Assembly: GCF_009389715.1 (NCBI RefSeq)
Contig: NC_052402.1
Span: 18,365,985 to 18,429,984 of the forward strand
Direction of reading: 5' to 3'
Length of the DNA: 64,000 bases
Origin: Phoenix dactylifera
Lineage: Eukaryota > Streptophyta > Magnoliopsida > Arecales > Arecaceae
Under the pieces are notes generated by a model. That model was not told the origin of the DNA. It did not search any database and saw only the letters and a list, made by a program, of their open reading frames with translations. Below are positions 35,718 through 48,957 of this stretch, piece by piece. A program made the position numbers and the translations under genes. Position 1 is the first letter of the stretch, and each line of letters begins with the position of its first letter.

Positions 35718-36466
35718 CCCACAATAACACGCAGCCCATGATAACAATATTATTTTATGGAATAAAACCAAATCCGATCAAGTTTATTGACTAACCATAA
35801 AGAAGCAAATACAGTGCATCTAATCAAATACTTGAGTTTGCAATATTACAACCCAAACTTATTAACATAGATACTTCTAAGAGTCCCTATAACTATGCTT
35901 CCACTCCAATTTTCATTCACTCTTTTCCGCTCCAAATCGTCTTAATTATCTGAAATAAATAAAGAAAACAACAGGGAGGTATGAGCTTGCTACTCAGTAA
36001 GTAACCATGTACTATCCCATTAGATCAAGCATAATTTTTCTCATGCCAATGCATCATTTGAAGAACTTAACAGAAAATAAAGCATTTCATAGATAAACTA
36101 TTCAAACAGGTTTAAAAAGCAAAATATGCTTCAACCATGCAAGTTCATAAACATGATAATGCAAGTCTTATAAAAATGTTGCCATTCATCCATTCTTTAT
36201 AAATCTTACTCTTAGACGGATGTACTGCTATGGTCACTATAATCCCGTGACAGGGTTCGTATTCGTAGTCGACAAGTTTTATAACTTATTCTTATTCGTT
36301 ACCAACTTTAACCCGTTGGCAGAGGGCCATATTCGTTGGATGCTAGCTCCAGAGGGGTCGACTGACCTCTATTTCTAGAGGTGGGCATAGCTATCTGAGA
36401 GTTTATAAATCATTATTCTTTTTCATAAGTCATACTTTCATACATAGGTTGGAAAATGACAAATGG

Positions 36467-36606
36467 CATCGTAATGTATAAAATTCATGATCATGCCACA
36501 AATCTCATTTTCATGCAATTTATCATAACCATAATTCATCGTAATGTATAAAATTCATAATCATGCCACAAATCTTATTTTCATGCAATTTATCATAACC
36601 ATAATT
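36467..36606. repeat. 70-bp direct tandem repeat in the second solo LTR
   Basis: Two nearly identical 70-bp units start with CATCGTAATGTATAAAATTC at 36467 and 36537. Confidence 0.85.
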
Positions 36607-37267
36607 TATATTGAAATATTTATGAAGGATGCAATTTAATCAAACTCATTAATCACATGCAATCATATGCTTGATCCTATTTTTAAGAAAATACATCATA
36701 ACAAATATATTTTTCATTATTTTATTCTTACAATTAAACAGTGATTTTTAAATTAATAAGATCAGTGCCAGGGTTACTTACCTTGATTCGCTCACGAATC
36801 TCTAGAACCAGATGACAATTTCACTGTACCTATCATCATCATAGAGGACAGATTATTTACTACTCATTCATCATTTTTTTATTTTTAATTTATTTATTTA
36901 TTATTATTTCATTTCATTTAAATACATCTATTACCTTAATTCTCTATTTATTTAATTACATATTTATTATTATTATCATTTATTTTATTTTTCCTTTTCT
37001 TTTTTTTTCTCCCGACGCTTTCCCTCTTCCCGAAGCTTCCCCTCTTCTTCTTCTTCTTCTTCTTCTTCTTCTTCTTCTCTCGCCCCCCCTTTTTCTCCCG
37101 TAAGGGAGGTCGGGCTCGAGAGGGTCGAACGGCAGCCGGCGACGCCCCTTCGGCCGATGCGCCGCCGGTGGCCGTCGCCCACGGTGCCTACGGCGCCCGC
37201 AGCTGCGGCCGTGGCCGTGCCCTCGGTCCGCGGCAGCAGCCGTGGCCGAACCCACGGCCTGCGGCTG

Positions 37268-37365
37268 GCGGTCCCCGGCCTCCGGCGCCCGCAGTCGCAG
37301 GTCGTGCCTGCGGTCGGCGGTCCCCGGCCTCCGGCGCCCGCAGTCGCAGGTCGTGCCTGCGGCCC
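37268..37365. repeat. 49-bp GC-rich tandem repeat in the second solo LTR
   Basis: Two units starting GCGGTCCCCGGCCTCCGGCG at 37268 and 37317. Confidence 0.8.
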
Positions 37366-38539
37366 GTGGCCGGCGTTCCCCTTCCTCTTTTTTTTTTTTT
37401 TTTCTTTCTTTCTTGCTTCTCACCCAGGGAGACAGGCGTGAGTTGCCCCCTTTGTCCCACCAGAGGGGAGAAGGGAAAGGCTCTGATCCGGCTGCAGTCC
37501 CTACCGATGACTGGCGGTGGCTGCGGCCGAAACCAAACGGCACTTATGGCCGGGAGCCGGCGGCGCAGACGACCACAGGTACGCCTTCTTCCCCTCTTCT
37601 TCTTTTGTTTTATTTCATTATTATAAGGTAAAAAGGACACAGGGTTAGGGTATACCTTGCTATAAAGAGAAGCTGTGGCTACTCTCTCCGGCGGCACTGG
37701 TGCGAGCTCCAAACCCTAGCAGCGGAGGAGAAGAAAGGGGTTAGAGACAGAGTGGGGTGGAGAAGGAGGAGTGCTTGGTGGATCTCAGATGCGGTCAATG
37801 GGGGGATTTTACAAACGGCTATGCTCATTCACCGCCGCAATTTCAGCGGCGGTTGCTCGGATTTATCGGCTATTCAAATGGCCGCCGCGGATCTCGCCCC
37901 CGTTATGCTCGAGAAGGCGCAGCCGAGGATTCTGGCATCTCCTCCGGCTTGGGCCTCACACTTGAATTATTTCTTTCTTGCTAAATATTTTCCCTTATTT
38001 GTTTTGGAGGTAATAGATTTTTTCCTATGTATTGCCTCTACTCCTTTTCCTATTCTCCAAAAATCTGGCAATGTTATAAATCGAGCATGTTTTAAATCTT
38101 TTGAGAGAGAAATTTAATTGAAGTTATGATATAAATATTTTAATCTCTATTTTAAATCCTTAGCAATGCAATTTGATTAAGGCTATTTTTTAAATTTAAA
38201 AATAAAAAATGAATTATTTTTGTGTAGTTTAAGGATTTATAGATGAAAACATAACACACCCTCCGGGAGACCATATTAATGGCTACTCTAACTTGTTAAA
38301 AGTCATGATTTAAACCATGGTTGAATCCAAAATGTACATTCTTATATCTAGGCTTATAAGGCTCGAATAAAACAAAAAAATATTTACTCTGAGAAAAGAT
38401 TACCGCCCCTCGAACTCTAACCAGCCAAAAGACTTTTAGTACTCGTTTGGTTCGCATAAAAAAAAAAGAGAGAAAATATTGTCAACAAAAAAATAAAAAA
38501 ATATCTCTTATTTGCTTGAAGTTTTTAAAAGAGAGATAG

Positions 38540-38860
38540 AGCCACCAAGGTGGTAGCCTGGTGGTAAAGGGGCGATAATTCCACCCAAGTTGTCCGGATC
38601 CGAAACGCACGGGCGTCGATTAAAATAAGGGACCGGATACCCCATATCCGGATGGCTTGTTGGCGAATATGCTTTCCTTTCACCTATATTGAGGTGACGC
38701 TGGGGTGACATACCCACACGTGAGGCGGTGAGCCCACGGGTCGGGGAAGGCATGCGAAAACCTGCGACCTGTATCGAACATTTCGTGATGGAAGGGGGCT
38801 CAGTAGGGAGCTACTACGCGGGTGGGCTGGTCCCTCCTCCCTCCTATTCTTTTACCAAAA
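38540..38860 (+). mobile_element. tRNA-derived SINE
   Basis: Starts with a tRNA-like A box (TAGCCTGGTGGTAAAGG) and ends in TTTTACCAAAA. The flanks carry a 13-bp duplication AAAAGAGAGAYAG (38527-38539 and 38861-38873) with one mismatch. No coding capacity. The internal B box is not clear. Confidence 0.6.
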
Positions 38861-38873
38861 AAAAGAGAGACAG

Positions 38874-39273
38874 AAAAGTAGTATTTTCATGGGAATAGAA
38901 TTTTTATATTTTAAGAAAAAAATTCATGAAAAATATGAAAAATCTACTTTCTATTAGAAATTAAATTTTTTTTCCAAAAATACACTTAAGCATTTAAAAT
39001 TCATGGATAAATATTTTTAAGAATATAATATATATTTTATAGAATTTTTCTTAAAAAATACGCTCAATTAAATATAAATCACTTTAAATTATACTATTGT
39101 TTTATCAATTAAATATGATAAAAATATTTTTTTCGAGCAACATATTCTAAAAATCATATTTCCCAAGAAAAAGCATTCTAGTTTTAAAAAATTCTTTCCG
39201 CGAGTCCTTAATCCGGCAAAAACAGTTTTTAGCGGGTTTCCATCCGAGGAGGAGAGCCGGCATCAGCTCAAAC
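38874..39273 (+). promoter_or_regulatory. Upstream region of the PPR gene
   Basis: AT-rich sequence that turns GC-richer over the last 60 bases before the ATG at 39274. No TATA box was singled out. Promoter role is inferred from position. Confidence 0.35.
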
Positions 39274-42200
39274 ATGGCGTCAATTTCTGGGGTTTTAGCC
39301 GTCGCCAGACGACGTTTTTGCCGTCAAACCCCAACGTCTTCCCTCACAGTTGCGGCGAACTCTCTCCTTGCCAAGCTGCTACGGGAGTCGGAGCCGGGCA
39401 TCAAGATCGCGCTGGACGCGGAGGAGGAGAGCTTGACGGCCCAGCGCGACGCCTCCTTCTGGCAACCCCTAATCGCCGCCCTCCTCTCCTCCGCTCCGAG
39501 GAAAGCCCAATTGGTAAAGCTAAAACCACCCCATTCTATTTGATTTTATTCCTTTTGAATGATTTTATTCTCCGTTCTCTCCGATCTTTACAGTTGACTG
39601 GAAAGAGATTTCGTGTAATAATGATTGAAATCTTGTGGAATTTTTTTATCTTTACAGGATACCGGATTAGTCTTTTGTAATTATTTAGATTCAGTTAGTA
39701 GATTTTTAAATGAAATCTTTGTTTTGAAATGCAAAATGGCGATTCCTAGCTTGAGTCACGTTCATAATTTGATATTCCCAGCACTCTGACTGGCGTGAAA
39801 CACTGAATCTTATTAAACAACTTTGGAGTATTAGGGCACAAGAATGGGATGCTAAACATGTATAAACTGGATGATTGTTGTTGTAGAACTTAAATGTTTA
39901 GTTGAATATCTGGAGGTGATACTGTTTTACTCGCTACTACTTGTGTGAAAATTTTCTTCCTGAAATAATGTTATTGCATTTCCATGATTAGAAGGAAATT
40001 ATAATAATTCTAAGGCTTATATCTAACTCTCTTATTTTTTCAAGAATTTTGATGAAATAGCCCTCCTCCTGAAATAGGTAATGGATTATGCCATGTTTAT
40101 ACCATGCCTCACTAGCATGGTGCTGCTACAAAGTGTAATGTTTGTTCGGTCTCGTGTTCAAGTTCACAAACTTGGCGTGTAAGATATTGATGTCGGTAGA
40201 TTCATGTGAAATTGGCAATCACTCATTGACTTCACGCACTATCACCTTTACCTATGGACAACCTGGGTTTTGCCAACTTTATTTAACTTGGTGAAATTGA
40301 CAATTTAAGCATTGATTCTGTGTTGATCTATGATTGGTTTGGGATTTGAATGTCATTTATTTCCATAAGTGATTTTAGGCTCTCTTCATCTGGAGTGACA
40401 TCTCCCAAAATTGATATGTCCTCTTGACTTAGCATCTCTACCAACTTTGACTTACCCTCTCTTGTCAACCATCCTCCTTGGTCCTCTCATCCCCTAGACT
40501 GCATTCCACCTCTTGATCCTATTTTCAGTGTCCTTGATTGCCACTGTTCCCTTCATCATTATCCTTAATTTCTTATTGGCTTATTCAAACCCTGAACCAG
40601 CCATTAATCATTCTCTCTCTGCTCTCATTGGTTCACCCCTTCCCTAGCTGTAACTTCTCTCTCCCAACCGTTGACATGCACCTTGTCCCTCCATATTTTG
40701 GTCAACCTATAGTAATTTCCTACTTCTCACTTCCTCTCCCTTAGGCTTTGGATCCTAGCCCATCCCCCATCTCTCTCTCTTGCCCCCCCTCTCTCTCTCT
40801 CTCTCTCGATATGGGTCCTTTGCTCCTAGCCACAACTCAAGGGGCCTCTTTCCTGAATCCTCTTCCTCTACTTAATTGACCTTAGCTCTCATGCCCTTCT
40901 GTGCAAGTATTCTTCTTCTCTTCTTCAATTGTAACTTGGATTATGGAAAGACTGACTACAAATCACTAGGGTAATTTAATGTCATCGATCACTTTGAATT
41001 TTTCCCCTCTATATTTTTTGATGGGGACTGCAATATAGAGGTCAAGTGATCACATGGTACACAAGCTAGCACCTAATGGATTTTATTTGGAATATCAAAA
41101 TATCAATAAATAGACAATCATCATCCAGAGCCTTTTGTAAATTTTTAGAAATAGATAACTTGAGTAGAAAGTTGGAAAGAAATTAGAATATTCAAAGAAA
41201 AGGAAAATAAGCTATCAAGCGGTGCTAATAAAAAAGCAGTTGCCTATGGTACTTAATTAATAATTAGCTTATAAGCAACAACTTGGCACTAACAAAGTAA
41301 CAATAGTATTGAAGGAGGAAGAGGAATAGTAGCAGGACAGGTGGCATGAGAAAGAAGATAAAAGAAGAGAGAAAAAGGGAATAGTAACAAGGGGAGGAAA
41401 CGTAGTAACAGTTGATAGGAGCTAGAGGAGGTTAAGTAGAATAGGATAAGGAAGAGCAGCAGTAGGCAGAGGAGGAAGAGTAGTAGCTGTAGTAGGGGTT
41501 AGAAGAAGAAAAGGATGGGAGTCAAAAGGGAAAAGAAGTACTTTAATCTTCTGTCAGCTGTAAACACTAAGGGCATGTTTCCCACTCTGCCTGTTATTCA
41601 CCTATTCCAGTGCTTCTACTTCCTCTCTCCTCTTTCTCTTATTGCTTAAGCTTATAATCTGCTTGTGGTGATCACATGCACCCCAGCCAGCCTTTGCTAG
41701 AGTTTATGACCTGCTTGTATATATCCATGTACGCCCTAGCCTGCCTTCTTGGAAGATAACCTGCCATCCTGCTTGCCCATCCTATGTAGGCACACCTAAG
41801 CTTGTATAGACTATTTGAGTGCCAATTAAGTGACTATGCCACTTATAGCAGGCTACTTATCTAGCTAAGGTGCACTTTCTTTTCCTTTTTTCTCCCCAAG
41901 CAACATATTCTAGATCTTCATATGCTTTGCTTAGCTTTATAGTTTTTTGGTTTTCTTATGTAATTTTTTTTTTTGCTGAACCACATTCATGTTCTTGTGC
42001 ACCGAAGCTACATCCAATTCTGATGTAATTAGTTAGGTTTTGGAATCAAAGTCTAGTAGTTAAAGGTGCAGCTAAACCAATTTCATGTAAGACTTTGATT
42101 TCTTCATTTTGCCCTATTCTTAAAGGCTAACTCATGTTTAAGGCATTTTCAAAGCCCACTATTGATATTTCTTTGATTCTGATTTTCATGTTATGAGGCT

Positions 42201-45200
42201 TTTGTGAACCAAAATGTCACCTAAGTTCTTGGTTGCATAACATTAGCTTCATAATCTTATTTTATTATTTCTTTGGTTTTGATACGTACATGGCAATATC
42301 GGACTATCCCACTAGCTACTTTCTGCACAATCTCTTACTAGCTGGTAGCAGCGCTTCTGACTTCTTAGTTGTGGGAATTTATATAGATTTTTGCAAATCT
42401 AAAATGCATTTGGCATCACTATCACTTTTCTTTTTAAAAAAATTGAAACAAGAATTTTATTCCCATTTTTTTTTTATTTCTGGCAACAAAAACATGTTTA
42501 GTAGTCCCTATTTTTTCACAACCAAAAAAAGAAAGCATGTTTGGTAAGCCAAAAGTAACAATTCAAAGTAGTTGTATTTTCCCTATATTCTCTAAGATGT
42601 ATTTATCGACTATAACAACCACAACTGCTATAGACATCATAGTTAACAAGCCCAAATTCATAACTCGTTGACCTAAAAATTTTGAAAACATAACAATATT
42701 GTAATCAACTATAGCCATACAAAAGTGAAAATATCAGTTCAGTGAAACATCAAATAGCATCTAATTAGCCCTATTCTCTCTTTGCCATATATTATTGGCT
42801 ATGTTATTTTGAATTTGATTCACTTGGTATGTTTGACTTTGTGAAACATTTACTTGGACTCTCTCCTACGATGTGCTGCCTTCTTGAGGTTGTACATCAT
42901 CATCTACTATAATGGCCTCCCTCTCATATTACTCAAATAAATGATCTTTCACGGAATGCATATTGCTAAAATTATGTATAGTACATCATGCAGTTACGAT
43001 TGTGTGCATAGTTTATAAGGAGGTATTTGTTTAAGACTTGGGAATCGAGCTTTTAGTACTTCAAATCAATGCTTGATAACACTGTGCAGTGATTAGTTCT
43101 GTAGTTAAATAGCTCCTCTATTTTAGTAGGATTCCATTCTGCTTCCTTATAGTCGCTCAAGTGGTATCATTCTCCACGATATAACGATAAAAGACCTGTC
43201 ATATTAGGGACCCCAACTCAGCGAGATGGTACTTCTTCTTACATTATTTACATAACTAAAGAAAAGTAATATAAGATAATATCAAATTATCTTCAGGGGG
43301 TAAAGAAAATTTGCATTCTGGGTTTGTGAGGCACTCCAGAAAGATTCTAGCATCATTTGCAGTTCCTTCCATTCCATCAATACATATGTAAAGCACGTGT
43401 TTAACGTTGAATGCACATGCAGGTATAATATTTTGTGTTGGATGTATCCTCTTCCCACGATATAGAATTTGCTCATCCACTGGGACACATGCAGCAATAT
43501 GTCTCCCATCTATAGCTCCAATATAGCTCTGCATAAGATAAAAGCACAAAATGTTATTCATATTATATAGCAAAATTTATAAAGTTGTTGGTTAAAATAA
43601 ATTACCTTAAGATATGGATAATATTTAGGATTGACTCGAATCTCAGGAGGAGTTATATCAAAAGATGGGGGAACAATTAACTCTTTGCCAATGTGAAAAA
43701 TTGGTTTGAGAACTTTATTGAAGTGTCGGGATATGGTTTTTCCTGAGTGTTGAAATCTTTCTTCCATAACTCTATTTCGCTCATTGTGAGATATCGTCAC
43801 CAAAAATATTGCAACTTGCTCCTCTATAGATAAAAACTTTCAATTTTTCAGAAGTTGTTTCTCCTTTAATAAGTTGCAAAAATCTGTAAATAAATGTGGC
43901 TCCATTCTGAATTAATTATGACATCTATTTGGATGACCTTGGAGCACCTCAACTATATATTCATGCCCTGTTAAGCAAGAGGTTCTACAAGGTTGCTTGC
44001 ATAAATACTTGTCAAAATATTCAGCAATGGCTAAAATCAATAGCATCTCTTATGAGCCATCATTTATATTATAATCAAAACTTATCGGATGAGTTCAGTT
44101 GTAGCTATGAGATTTTGAGATGCCATCTCTCCAACCTGTCAACATACAGAATGATCTAAATGATTCCATCAAATTACGAATACTGTTATGTCAATCAAAG
44201 ATGATTAGAGCACATAAAAAAATAAGTATCACCAAATATTACTTCACATCATTCTAACACATTACATGATTTTTTTCAACCATAACAGATATGCTTACTA
44301 ATTTGCTAAACATTTATTTGTAACATCCATAACAGCCATATTAGGCAATGTTCTTGAAATAGGGAAATACTATCTTGTTGATTCGGGGTACCCCAATATG
44401 CCAGATTTTTTTTCACCATGTCATGGAGAAAGATATCACCTGAGTGACTATTGGGGAGCAGGACAGAATCCTATCAAACTAGAGGAGCCATTTAACTGCA
44501 GACACTCATCATTAGTCAATGTTATTGAGCGTTGCTTTGGAGCACTAAAGACTCGATTCCAATTCTTTAACAAATGCCTCCTTATAAACTCTGCACACAA
44601 TGTTACATTGTAACTATATGTTGTGCTATACATAATTTTATCAAAATACATTTTGTGAGAGATTGTTTATTTTAGGATATAAGAGGGAGGACATTATAGT
44701 AGATGATGATGATGTGCAGCCTCAAGGAGGCAGCATATTGCCAAAGAGAGTCCAACTAAAAATGTCCCAACGTTGAATACGCCAGTTGAATCAAGTTCAA
44801 GATAACATAGCAAATAGTATATCTCAAAGAGAAACTAGGACAAATTAGATGTCTTTGTGCTGATATTTTCACTTTTGCGTGGACATATATTAATATAACA
44901 ATGTAACCATGATGTCTATACTGATGGTAGAGATACATATATCTTAGAGAATAGCAAAGAAAATACAATTGCTTTGAATTGTTACTTATTTCTTACCAGA
45001 CATGTTTTCTTTTTTCTGTTGTAAAAAAAAAAAAAAAACTAGCAAACATATTTCTGTTGTCAAAATTCTGAAAAAAATGGAAACAGAATTCATGTTTCTA
45101 ATTTTTTTAAAAAAAGAAAAGTGACTATGATGCCAAACACATCTAAAGCTGTTATTTCCACCTTTGTCACTACAAATCCACATCCTTTTGTTCTTCCCCC

Positions 45201-48200
45201 CCCATCTTGAAAGGTGCATGGGTTTATGCACTAATACCTACCATTTGCCATAAATGCCTAATTTCTTAAATATATAACTAGTGATAAAGGCACAAAAATG
45301 AAAAATAAATTATCACTCCACTAGAATCATGGGAGGAAAACAACCCATAACAGGTTGTTCCGAGCACAAAAGGTAGGCTACAGAAACTTCATTGTAAGCA
45401 AAAGAAAGCTTTCTCCCTCTCTTGATACTAACACACTAAAATAACACTAGACTTGGAACTAACACACTAAAATAACACCAGACTTGCAAACTATGCTCCA
45501 TTGCAAGCCAGATATTGCTCGCTTACCTTTCAATTAACAAGGAAGATTATACATGCCAAAATGACATTTTTTCCAACAAAAACGTGGGAATATATAAATA
45601 AATTGAACAATTAATAAAATCAAGAAGTCATGAATAATGATTCTTGATGAGTTGGAAAGATTATGTTGATGGAAGATACCTTATCCTTATTCTATTGCAA
45701 AGGTTGGGATCTGAAAAATAAAATCAGTAATTTTGCCCATGTAAAAAAATGCCTTCTTTCCAACCAATTAGGTTGGCCCTCAGAACACCCTGAAACAAGA
45801 GAACTGTCAGTTTTACATTGTCATGCATTAAGCTTGCAGAATGTTGTTGTATTTGATATTGCTGTCATCGCCTTTAATCCTTGCTTGCAGAATTCTTTGT
45901 GATGAATTGAGTAAATTAGAATTTGAGTGGGTGAAAGATCGATTGGTGGCTATATTACTTTATCCTAATCGAGTTTTTATCTACCACAGATAATTAGGGC
46001 TTTTTGCAAATTGTGTTCGTAACTCTGATAATATGTTTGGATTAGCAATTAGGACCCTTGGTGAAGTATTATGGTCAACCTATAACTGAATCCTAGTCTA
46101 TACATATTCCTACTCCTCCACCTTTTACTCTATCAAATTTTACTGATTTTTAAGCCATGTAAATGCTACTGAATATGATAATACTTTGGGTTGTACACTA
46201 GACTGGACTTAGGCACATCACTGAATATTAAAGAAGCAATCTGTGAGTTTTTTTAGTTGGTAGTTTCCGTTATTTAGTTTAATCAAGGCCAAGACCCTTT
46301 TTTTGGGATCACTTTTCAATTCTCCCACGCCTTCCCTCTTCTTCTTGTTTTTTTTTTCTCTCCAGTCCTTATGGCAAAAAAGTTACAATAATTGAATAAT
46401 CAGAGATATTTTGAAGCGATTTAACCTTAGATAAAGATTATGTATTGCTTTGCTTTTAGGCAATCTTTTCTGTAGTCTAACTACTGTAACCTCTGGGCTG
46501 TTCAGTCTTTAGAATTACCATAATATTTTGATGATCTTGTTTATTGGGTCATAAAAATTGTTCTTATATGGGTTGACTACCAATCATCAAAATATTTTGT
46601 AAAAATTGGGTTCAGCTTGAAGAATACATACTTAATTTTTTTAGCCTTTAGGTATGTATTGGTTATTTTCCTTGCATTGGAGCAGCTAACTTGGTTCAAT
46701 TTGTGCGAACATTGTGCATTGAGCAAGACTAAATGAAAGAGATGCTTGGACTGGACTGCATTGTCTGGCAAATTGATTCAACTTATATTTTTTCACACTG
46801 AAATTGCTTAGATTGGGGTTTAAGTGGAAAATAAACATTCAGCTGAAGATGAAACGGGTGCATTATAGAACACTGTACTGTATAGGGGTTATTGAACTAA
46901 GGGTTCTACAGTGTTTCATGAAGGTAAACTAAAGAATATGAAGAGAACAAGAAGAATTTAAAGTGAAACACAAGAAATTACATGACCAAACTCGCTATGC
47001 ATAGAAGAATGGTATCCATGATACATATTATAAGTGCAATTTGGATTAAAATGCTTCGATGGCTTGGTAAATAGAGAATTCAATGAAGCTGTATAACCTT
47101 ACAAGTCTTAGTGTTTAGTTTGATATATTTTATTGATTTTGTTACACTTCATTGTTTAACCTTATCGATATAGTAACGATTTGGCTTGGAAACGTCAATA
47201 TCAATATACATGCATGTTTAACCTTATCGATATAGTAACGATTTGGCTCAGACTTATCAATATCAATACACGTCCATGTTTAACCTTATCAATATAGTAA
47301 CGATTTGGCTTGGAAACATCGAGTCAGTACATATATTTTCCAATCTATGGGCATATAATTTTCAGACGTTTAGTTTTCAGTTCAATATGATGGAACATGG
47401 TCAATATATACTTGTAACGGTAGACCTATTTCAATATTATAGTAGCGATTTCTATGCGGAAGTGTTAATAGTTGATATACGGAGTATTCAATATATGAGC
47501 AAGCAAAGTTACAACTTTTAGTCTAATTTATGCGAGTAGTTGAATTTACAAATGTCTAAGTCAATATTAAAATGCATGTAAATCAGTGTTAGCTAAAGTT
47601 TCTGTTCAATTTTTATCAACCATGTCTTTTTTTACAATAGTATATTCCTTTCAAGTATTATAGGTTGAATTTGAGCATGAGCCTTAACGCAACGGTAAGG
47701 TTGCTCCATTGTGACCTAGGTGTCAGGATTTGAAACATTGGAAATAGCCTCTCCGCACTCGAGGTGGTTGGGGGAGGGGGGGGGGGGGGTTGGTTAAGGC
47801 TGCATACGTATGACTTTCCCCAGACTTCGCAGTGGTGGGAGTCTTGTGCATCAGACCACTCTTTTTTAAGTATCATTGGTTTAATTTAAATTTCCATGTT
47901 GAATCAGCACTAAAATTTAAAAAGTGTCAGATAATTTAGCTGTTTGTGCTATAAATCCTATAACATTGGCATTTACATGCAATTGAGATGACTTTGGTTT
48001 TTGGGAAATGATATGGAGTTGGCACCTAAAGTGCAGCTCTAAAAGTGGAATTCAATCTGATTTCAGGTAGCATATGTAGTTGACATTTGAAAGTTTTGAC
48101 TTCATCTAGAGTTGGCGACCTTTACCAATTTCACAATGGATGGGTGGACTCAGTATCTCAAGTGCCAACACCATGTGCTTCATGAAATGCGTTATTCGAT

Positions 48201-48910
48201 ATGCTGATTGCATGAGATCCATGAAAGAACAGAAATAATGCTTTTGTGGCATACTACTATGCCTTTTTTTCACTCCAGCATTCAAGCATAGTGAGGTACG
48301 GAAGTGGCAGGAGGCCATTCATTGCTAAATTTTTATAGGCTAGGGCTTTGTTTAATTAATTTTCAAATACTCTATTTTTTAAAAAATATCAGAATTCAAA
48401 GTGGAAAAGGCATGGCATTGCGATGTGGTCTTTTTTTATCAAAAAACCATGGAGTTTAAGAAGGACTTTCTAATTTAATAAATTTTGGAACTGCAATTTT
48501 TCTCATTTTAGTATTATAACCAAGATCGGCGGAATCGTCCCGAACTGGGCGGTTCCGGCAACGAAAATGAGACCCGTTGCTGGAGCCAGAGAAGGAGAAG
48601 GAAAGAGAGAGTGAGCGGGGGAGGGATAAGGAGAGGTCGGGATGCCGGCGGAGGCCGCGGCAGGCGAGGCTGCGAACAGTTTTCCTGTTTCGAATGAAAT
48701 AGGGGTCCGACCGCGGCTTAAAAAATTTTGCTTACCGATTTCACTTAAAAATCGCAAAGTTTTTTAAGCCGCGACCGGATTCATCTTTCATTCGAAACAG
48801 AAGAATCGGCCGCGGCCTCACCTGGCGCAGCCTCTGCTGGCCCCCTGCAGCCTCCGACGACCCTCCACTAGCGTCCGCCGGTCCTCCGCCAGTCTTCTTC
48901 CCTCTCTCCC

Positions 48911-48957
<47 letters not shown>

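Larger units (their letters stand above)
34590..37960 (-). mobile_element. Second solo LTR of the TGTGAG...CGTGACA type, carrying a nested hAT
   Basis: The ends on the minus strand are TGTGAGGCCC and GGGGCGTGACA. A perfect 5-bp duplication CTTGA lies at 34585-34589 and 37961-37965. Without the 1,027-bp hAT and its duplicated target it would be about 2.34 kb, close to the copy at 23513-25800. Both copies share a TTACTTACCT...GATTC-like block and a GC-rich segment near the 5' side. GC-rich open frames at 37150-37630 are low-complexity and not genes. Confidence 0.83.
42403..45143. mobile_element. PIF/Harbinger element with long inverted ends, in the PPR intron
   Basis: The left end (42403-42575) and right end (44970-45143) are inverted copies of each other over about 170 bp, starting AATGCATTTGGCATC and GATGTGTTTGGCATC. 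The flanking 3-bp duplication is TAA (42400-42402 and 45144-45146), as expected for Harbinger. Inside are two halves of a Harbinger transposase on opposite strands. Stops make it non-autonomous. Confidence 0.75.

Noticed and set aside
36980-37630. Overlapping open frames up to 187 codons on both strands
   Set aside because: Same situation in the second solo LTR: tandem GC-rich repeats and a CTT run keep frames open; no domain is visible.
47154-47340. Regularly spaced repeats resembling a CRISPR array
   Set aside because: Direct tandem repeats without unique spacers in a plant intron.
47770-47790. G run as a possible assembly fault or quadruplex
   Set aside because: It sits inside a SINE and may be real slippage; sequence alone cannot decide, so no feature was claimed.
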